From Rubripirellula amarantea (lineage in GTDB: Bacteria > Planctomycetota > Planctomycetia > Pirellulales > Pirellulaceae), in contig NZ_SJPI01000002.1 in the NCBI RefSeq assembly GCF_007859865.1, positions 1,136,721-1,200,720 on the forward strand: a DNA stretch of 64,000 nt, written 5' to 3'. The position numbers and the translations under genes were made by a program. This document shows positions 60,782 to 64,000 of the stretch, one piece after another (the stretch's first letter is position 1; each line of letters begins with the position of its first letter). The notes beneath the pieces were generated by a model that was not told the origin of the DNA, made no database searches, and worked only from the letters and a program-made list of their open reading frames with translations.

Positions 60782-60818
60782 CCCCCTTTCTTAGCTATGC
60801 AATCTGTGACGACGGCAG
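60782..60818 (-). promoter_or_regulatory. Module-start element, copy M3 (integration module)
   Basis: In the minus sense: CCGTCGTCACAGATTGC, then ATAGCTAAGAAAGGGG, the same core as copies M1 and M2 with one change (GATC to GATT). Directly downstream GGACCG and CGGTCC form a small hairpin. It heads the recombinase operon. Confidence 0.7.
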
Positions 60819-61071
60819 CGCATGACCCGAATTTCCAAATTTCTGAAACGCCACCGTCCGACCGAGCCGGAACAGGTGCCCAAAAGGAATCCAGAGAGAG
60901 CCGGACAGCGAATCACCCCAGCCTCAAAACCCCGTCTCGCCCATCACCCAGAGAGCACCGAGAGTTCTCACCCGATCTCGGCCGAGATTCATCGCAAAAC
61001 CCAAGATCCACCCGACCAAAACTCTCTCCCCAGAGAGCCCAAGAGAGCATCAAAACGCCGAGAAACCACGA
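60819..61071. other. Prophage edge between integration operon and tRNA
   Basis: No gene is supported in these 253 bases. CCAGAGAG occurs at 60891, 60948 and 61031, mostly followed by GC, with other AGAGAG-rich segments. Such spaced copies could be recombinase or excision-factor sites, but no attachment site is proven. Confidence 0.4.
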
Positions 61072-61112
61072 AAAAAGCCGGCGTTCTGCGGTTTGCAAAA
61101 CGTCGGCTTTCG
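61072..61112 (-). terminator. Rho-independent terminator of tRNA-fMet
   Basis: In the minus sense a hairpin joins AAAGCCGACGTT with AACGCCGGC around GCAAACCGC, then TTTTTT. It lies about 43 bases beyond the tRNA 3' end. Confidence 0.75.
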
Positions 61113-61154
61113 GAGTTTACCCCTGGCGGTCAGTTTCCTAACCAAACAGAGAAG

Positions 61155-61228
<74 letters not shown>

Positions 61229-61307
61229 GGCGTAGGATAGCAACTCGTGGATTCGTGCGAAAGGTTCGCCGGGTCGGTTCTGTGAAGATTTTGCAATTTC
61301 TTTGCCC

Positions 61308-62780
61308 CTACTTTTCCTGCCACGCTTCGGCGGGCGGTGGTGCGACGTCGCTCGCCCATTGCGCGTGCATCGCGGTGAACTTGGCAACAATTTCGGGACG
61401 CGAGTCCGCATGGTTGACTTGCTCAGGTGCATCGTCGCTCAGGTTGCCCAGAAAGACTGCGGGAAGCGTATTGTCGATCCGGTTCTTTCCACCGCCATTG
61501 AGCCCCGTCGTTCCGTTGACAATCAACTTCCAATCACCTTGTCGCACGGTCCAACTGTTTTGCCAGTGCCAGTGCATCGTTTCGTAATGATTCGACGCTG
61601 CATCTTTCGCGATCACTGGCCGTAGATCTTGACCATCAAACTCGATTTCCGATGTGTCAACGCCAGCGTAACCGGCAACGGTTGGGAACCAATCCATCAG
61701 CGTGATCGTTTGATCTCGAACTTCGCCCGCGGGAATGGTTCCGGGATAGCGAACGAGCATTGGAACACGCAGGCCTCCTTCAAGAAAACTGCCTTTGGAT
61801 CCACGCCACTTCCCCGTGTTGCCTCCGCCCGCATTGGGTCCATAGTTGAAACCTTTAGGATGTCCGCTGGCGTGACCGTCGACTGTGATTTGATAGTCCT
61901 CGGAAGAATAACCATTGTCACCCGCGATAACGACGATCGTGTTGTTGGCAAGCTTCAGCTCATCGAGTGCGTCAAGCATGCGTCCGATGTAGTGATCAGT
62001 CGAAGCAAGAATCCTCGCATAAGATTGTCTGGCGGGATCCAGATCAGCAAAGTCACTCGCGTACGGTTCAATCGACTGTTCGGGGTAATGCGGGAGGTTC
62101 ATCGGATAGTAGAGAAAGAACGGTTCGGCTTGGTGAGACCTCACAAATTCGATAGAGCGATCCGTGACCATGTCCATGAAGTACTCTCCTTCACGCCATA
62201 CTTCGGTCGTCTTTTCGAAGAGGTCGTGGTGTCCCTTGCCGTGCAAACCGTAGTGGTTGTAATTGTCAATGAAACCGCCGCGGATGCCAAAGAACTCATC
62301 AAAGCCTTGCCGAGAAGGACCGTGGGTTTGCGCGCCGCCGAGATGCCACTTTCCAAACAGGGCAGTCGCGTAGCCAGCTCGCTGGAACGCTTCGGCGATC
62401 GTCGTTTCGCTGAGCAATAAGTTTCGACCGGTAGGTTGCGGTGAGTTCCCACCTTGCGTCCACGATCCGACGTCACCACGTTGCGGATGCCGTCCTGTCA
62501 TCAGCATCGCTCGAGCGGGACAGCAAACGGTATGCGCAAAAGCGTTAGTAAATCGAACGCCCTCGCGAGCAACTCGGTCGATATTAGGAGTCTTAAGGTC
62601 GTCCGAGCCGTAGCAGCCAGCATCCAAAGCACCGTGATCGTCCGTCAAAATCAATAACACGTTTGGACGAGTCTGGCCCTGGACCGTTGGCAGTTCAGCT
62701 AACCCCAAGAACGTGACCAAGCCAATCACCCATAGAACTTTTGAGTGTAAACGTCGACAGGAAGGCAGTATTGAATTCAT
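61308..62780 (-). CDS. Secreted sulfatase
   Basis: The 490-residue protein has a signal peptide (about 1-36), RPNVLLILTDDHGA with metal ligands near the start, and CCPARAMLMTGR, where Cys86 fits the C-x-P-x-R formylglycine site. GKWHLGG, the PFFLYYPMNLPHYP segment and IAGDNGYSS follow. Marine planctomycetes of this group carry many such enzymes for sulfated polysaccharides. It is host DNA, transcribed on the minus strand towards the tRNA. Confidence 0.95.
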   Translation of the reverse strand: MNSILPSCRRLHSKVLWVIGLVTFLGLAELPTVQGQTRPNVLLILTDDHGALDAGCYGSDDLKTPNIDRVAREGVRFTNAFAHTVCCPARAMLMTGRHPQRGDVGSWTQGGNSPQPTGRNLLLSETTIAEAFQRAGYATALFGKWHLGGAQTHGPSRQGFDEFFGIRGGFIDNYNHYGLHGKGHHDLFEKTTEVWREGEYFMDMVTDRSIEFVRSHQAEPFFLYYPMNLPHYPEQSIEPYASDFADLDPARQSYARILASTDHYIGRMLDALDELKLANNTIVVIAGDNGYSSEDYQITVDGHASGHPKGFNYGPNAGGGNTGKWRGSKGSFLEGGLRVPMLVRYPGTIPAGEVRDQTITLMDWFPTVAGYAGVDTSEIEFDGQDLRPVIAKDAASNHYETMHWHWQNSWTVRQGDWKLIVNGTTGLNGGGKNRIDNTLPAVFLGNLSDDAPEQVNHADSRPEIVAKFTAMHAQWASDVAPPPAEAWQEK

Positions 62781-62782
62781 AC

Positions 62783-62828
62783 GGGGTCCATGGGTTAGGG
62801 GGTCTACGGGTGAGGGGTCTATGGGTGA
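62783..62828. repeat. Three tandem units of about 16 bp before the sulfatase gene
   Basis: Three near-identical copies of GGGGTCTAYGGGTGAG lie directly upstream of the sulfatase start codon. They may be slippage repeats or binding sites. Confidence 0.7.
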
Positions 62829-63452
62829 GAAGCGATTAGGTGTGGTAGGACTGGCGAATCGATTGAGACGAAAGCCGTGACGTGGCGGGGTTGAATTCTA
62901 CTTGAAGCGGTGAGGCGCTGCGAGATTCGGTGGCTACGTTGAGGGCGGCAGCGTTGATGGTGGCAACATTGATGGTTGCTTGATGAGCGGCGGCCTAATG
63001 GATAGTGATCCCGTTGGCGGTAACAAGGATGGTGGTTGCCTTGCCCCATTGGCGACGCTCGATATTACGAAGCAGGTGGCGAGATACGAATTGAGTGTTA
63101 GGACAGCACGTTCAAGTTGTCAGTCGCCCAACGCCATCCGCGGACGTGAATCGACAGTTGGCATAGAGCATTTCGCAAACGATCAGCGTTTGTAGTCCAC
63201 TTGCACTCGCCGTCACGTGCATGTGGTTTGTGCAGTGACTTCACAAGAGGCTGACCGATAAGCGGGCGTTGATCCAACTTGCCGCACTTTCCAACTAGGG
63301 TGCGAGTGGTGAGCATCAACTGGTTCGTGAATTGCGAATCGCAATGCGGTAATTGCGTCGTCTATGTTTATGTCCCATGTCGATGTCAATGCACGGTCTA
63401 TGCACGAAAGCAGCGTGACAAGGTGCAGTGTTACAAGGTGCGGGGAGATCGC

Positions 63453-63536
63453 TGCAGAGAGATGGGGGCAGCGAGATCGCTGCAGGGAGATGGGTGCAGG
63501 GAGATGGGTGCAGGGAGATGGGTGCAGCAAGATCGG
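63453..63536. repeat. Six tandem units of a 14-bp repeat
   Basis: Six copies of TGCAGGGAGATGGG, with minor changes in units one, two and six, run head to tail. Being contiguous and spacer-less, they form a minisatellite rather than a CRISPR. Confidence 0.85.
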
Positions 63537-64000
63537 TGCGACATCCGCTGTGATGGAACTGCGACGATTGATTGGCCCTGTCGAAGACTCGGCAAGCAAG
63601 AACGCGTTGAGCGGCTGAAGCTAGCCCCTTTAGTCCGAAGCGAACTGGGCATCTCAACGGACTCACAAACAAGCCATCGAAGCTCCTAAACATTCCAATT
63701 CTGTCGAGCTACGGGTTTAATCCGACGTAAGCGATGTCTGGATTGCGTCGCTGAACGAACTGGCAAGGGCTTTGTTCCCACTCGATCCAAAAAAAACTTT
63801 TTAAAACCAAGTTTTTTTTGCGAAACTTTTGGCAACATTATGAAGGCAATAATAGACGTCGCGTTGGCTGCTTGATCGCCACAGCAGTGCGGACAGCGGT
63901 TGTCTGCCTGTCGCCGGTCGGTTTGGAACGCCCTTGATTGCAATTAGCACCGCAAAACTGGTGCCTTTTCGCCGAATCTCGTAGCGAGACAAGGGTGTTT

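Larger units (their letters stand above)
62781..64000. other. Non-coding region with tandem repeats
   Basis: No supported gene was seen in about 1.2 kb. It has two tandem-repeat patches, annotated separately, and low-complexity GATGGTGGCAAC-like segments near 62950-63040. Open frames here lack motifs and are repeat-driven. Confidence 0.5.

Noticed and set aside
63425-63540. CRISPR or ncRNA at the 14-bp repeat
   Set aside because: The units are contiguous without spacers.
62980-63992. Small frames at the right end of the window
   Set aside because: Repeat-driven or low-complexity translations with no ribosome site or homology pattern.

Overview
The window reads as the chromosome of a marine planctomycete of the Rhodopirellula/Pirellulaceae kind. 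It carries about 61 kb of an integrated siphovirus-type prophage whose left end lies outside the window. The host signs are a secreted sulfatase with a Cys-x-Pro-x-Arg formylglycine site at the right edge, a giant secreted protein with an LEPR-XLL-like N-terminal signal, GEVED domains and dockerin repeats, and phage genes of planctomycete-typical families (DUF2924, recombinase-linked HTH protein). An initiator tRNA (fMet) at 61.2 kb ends, with its own terminator, where phage DNA starts, so it is a plausible but unproven integration site.

Layout, right to left, because most phage genes are on the minus strand. 60.7-57.8 kb is the integration module: two small proteins, DUF2924, serine recombinase and an HTH partner. 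57.5-55.2 kb is an unrecognised two-gene operon. 55.0-54.4 kb is a sigma-like factor. 54.3-47.4 kb is replication and recombination: Sak4-like ATPase, DUF669, RusA, a degraded toxin-antitoxin pair, DEAD/DEAH helicase, DUF3820-J-domain protein and primase-polymerase. 46.9-43.9 kb holds host-like YCII and ECF-sigma cargo and a ParB-DNA methyltransferase. 43.9-37.9 kb is an opposite-strand block of thirteen small genes, led by an amidoligase. Nine of these genes follow a copy of the same conserved leader. 37.7-35.2 kb is the terminase. 35.2-28.4 kb is an inserted cargo (HTH regulator plus the 1947-residue secreted protein). A dead duplicate of the terminase 3' end follows at 28.4-27.8 kb. 27.7-19.8 kb is the head and connector module: portal, protease-capsid fusion, two DUF2190 proteins, a membrane serine protease, connectors and tail tube. 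A toxin-antitoxin pair, tail chaperones with a probable -1 frameshift, a two-gene membrane cassette and the tape measure follow to 11.9 kb. 11.9-0.1 kb is tail tip and modification: two tail proteins, one with a huge Ser/Asp-rich tail, then four glycosyltransferases, a GT25-sulfotransferase fusion, a nucleotidyltransferase, a radical SAM enzyme and a Pro-rich protein, ending at a clear terminator.

Two regulatory codes stand out. The small-gene block uses a nine-copy leader built around CATGGCTCATGTGTGTCA about 60 bases before each start codon, often preceded by a terminator for the gene before. A second element (GCATAGCTAAGAAAGGG in the minus sense) occurs three times, each at the head of a minus-strand module. 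With a phage-encoded sigma-like factor present, this suggests phage-specific promoters. The other notable system is the tail-end cassette. A serine-rich virion-like protein next to five sugar or sulfate transferases suggests a phage structural glycoprotein modified by its own enzymes.

Limits: no searches were run. Family calls rest on motifs and remembered families. No endolysin, holin or left attachment site is visible in the window.
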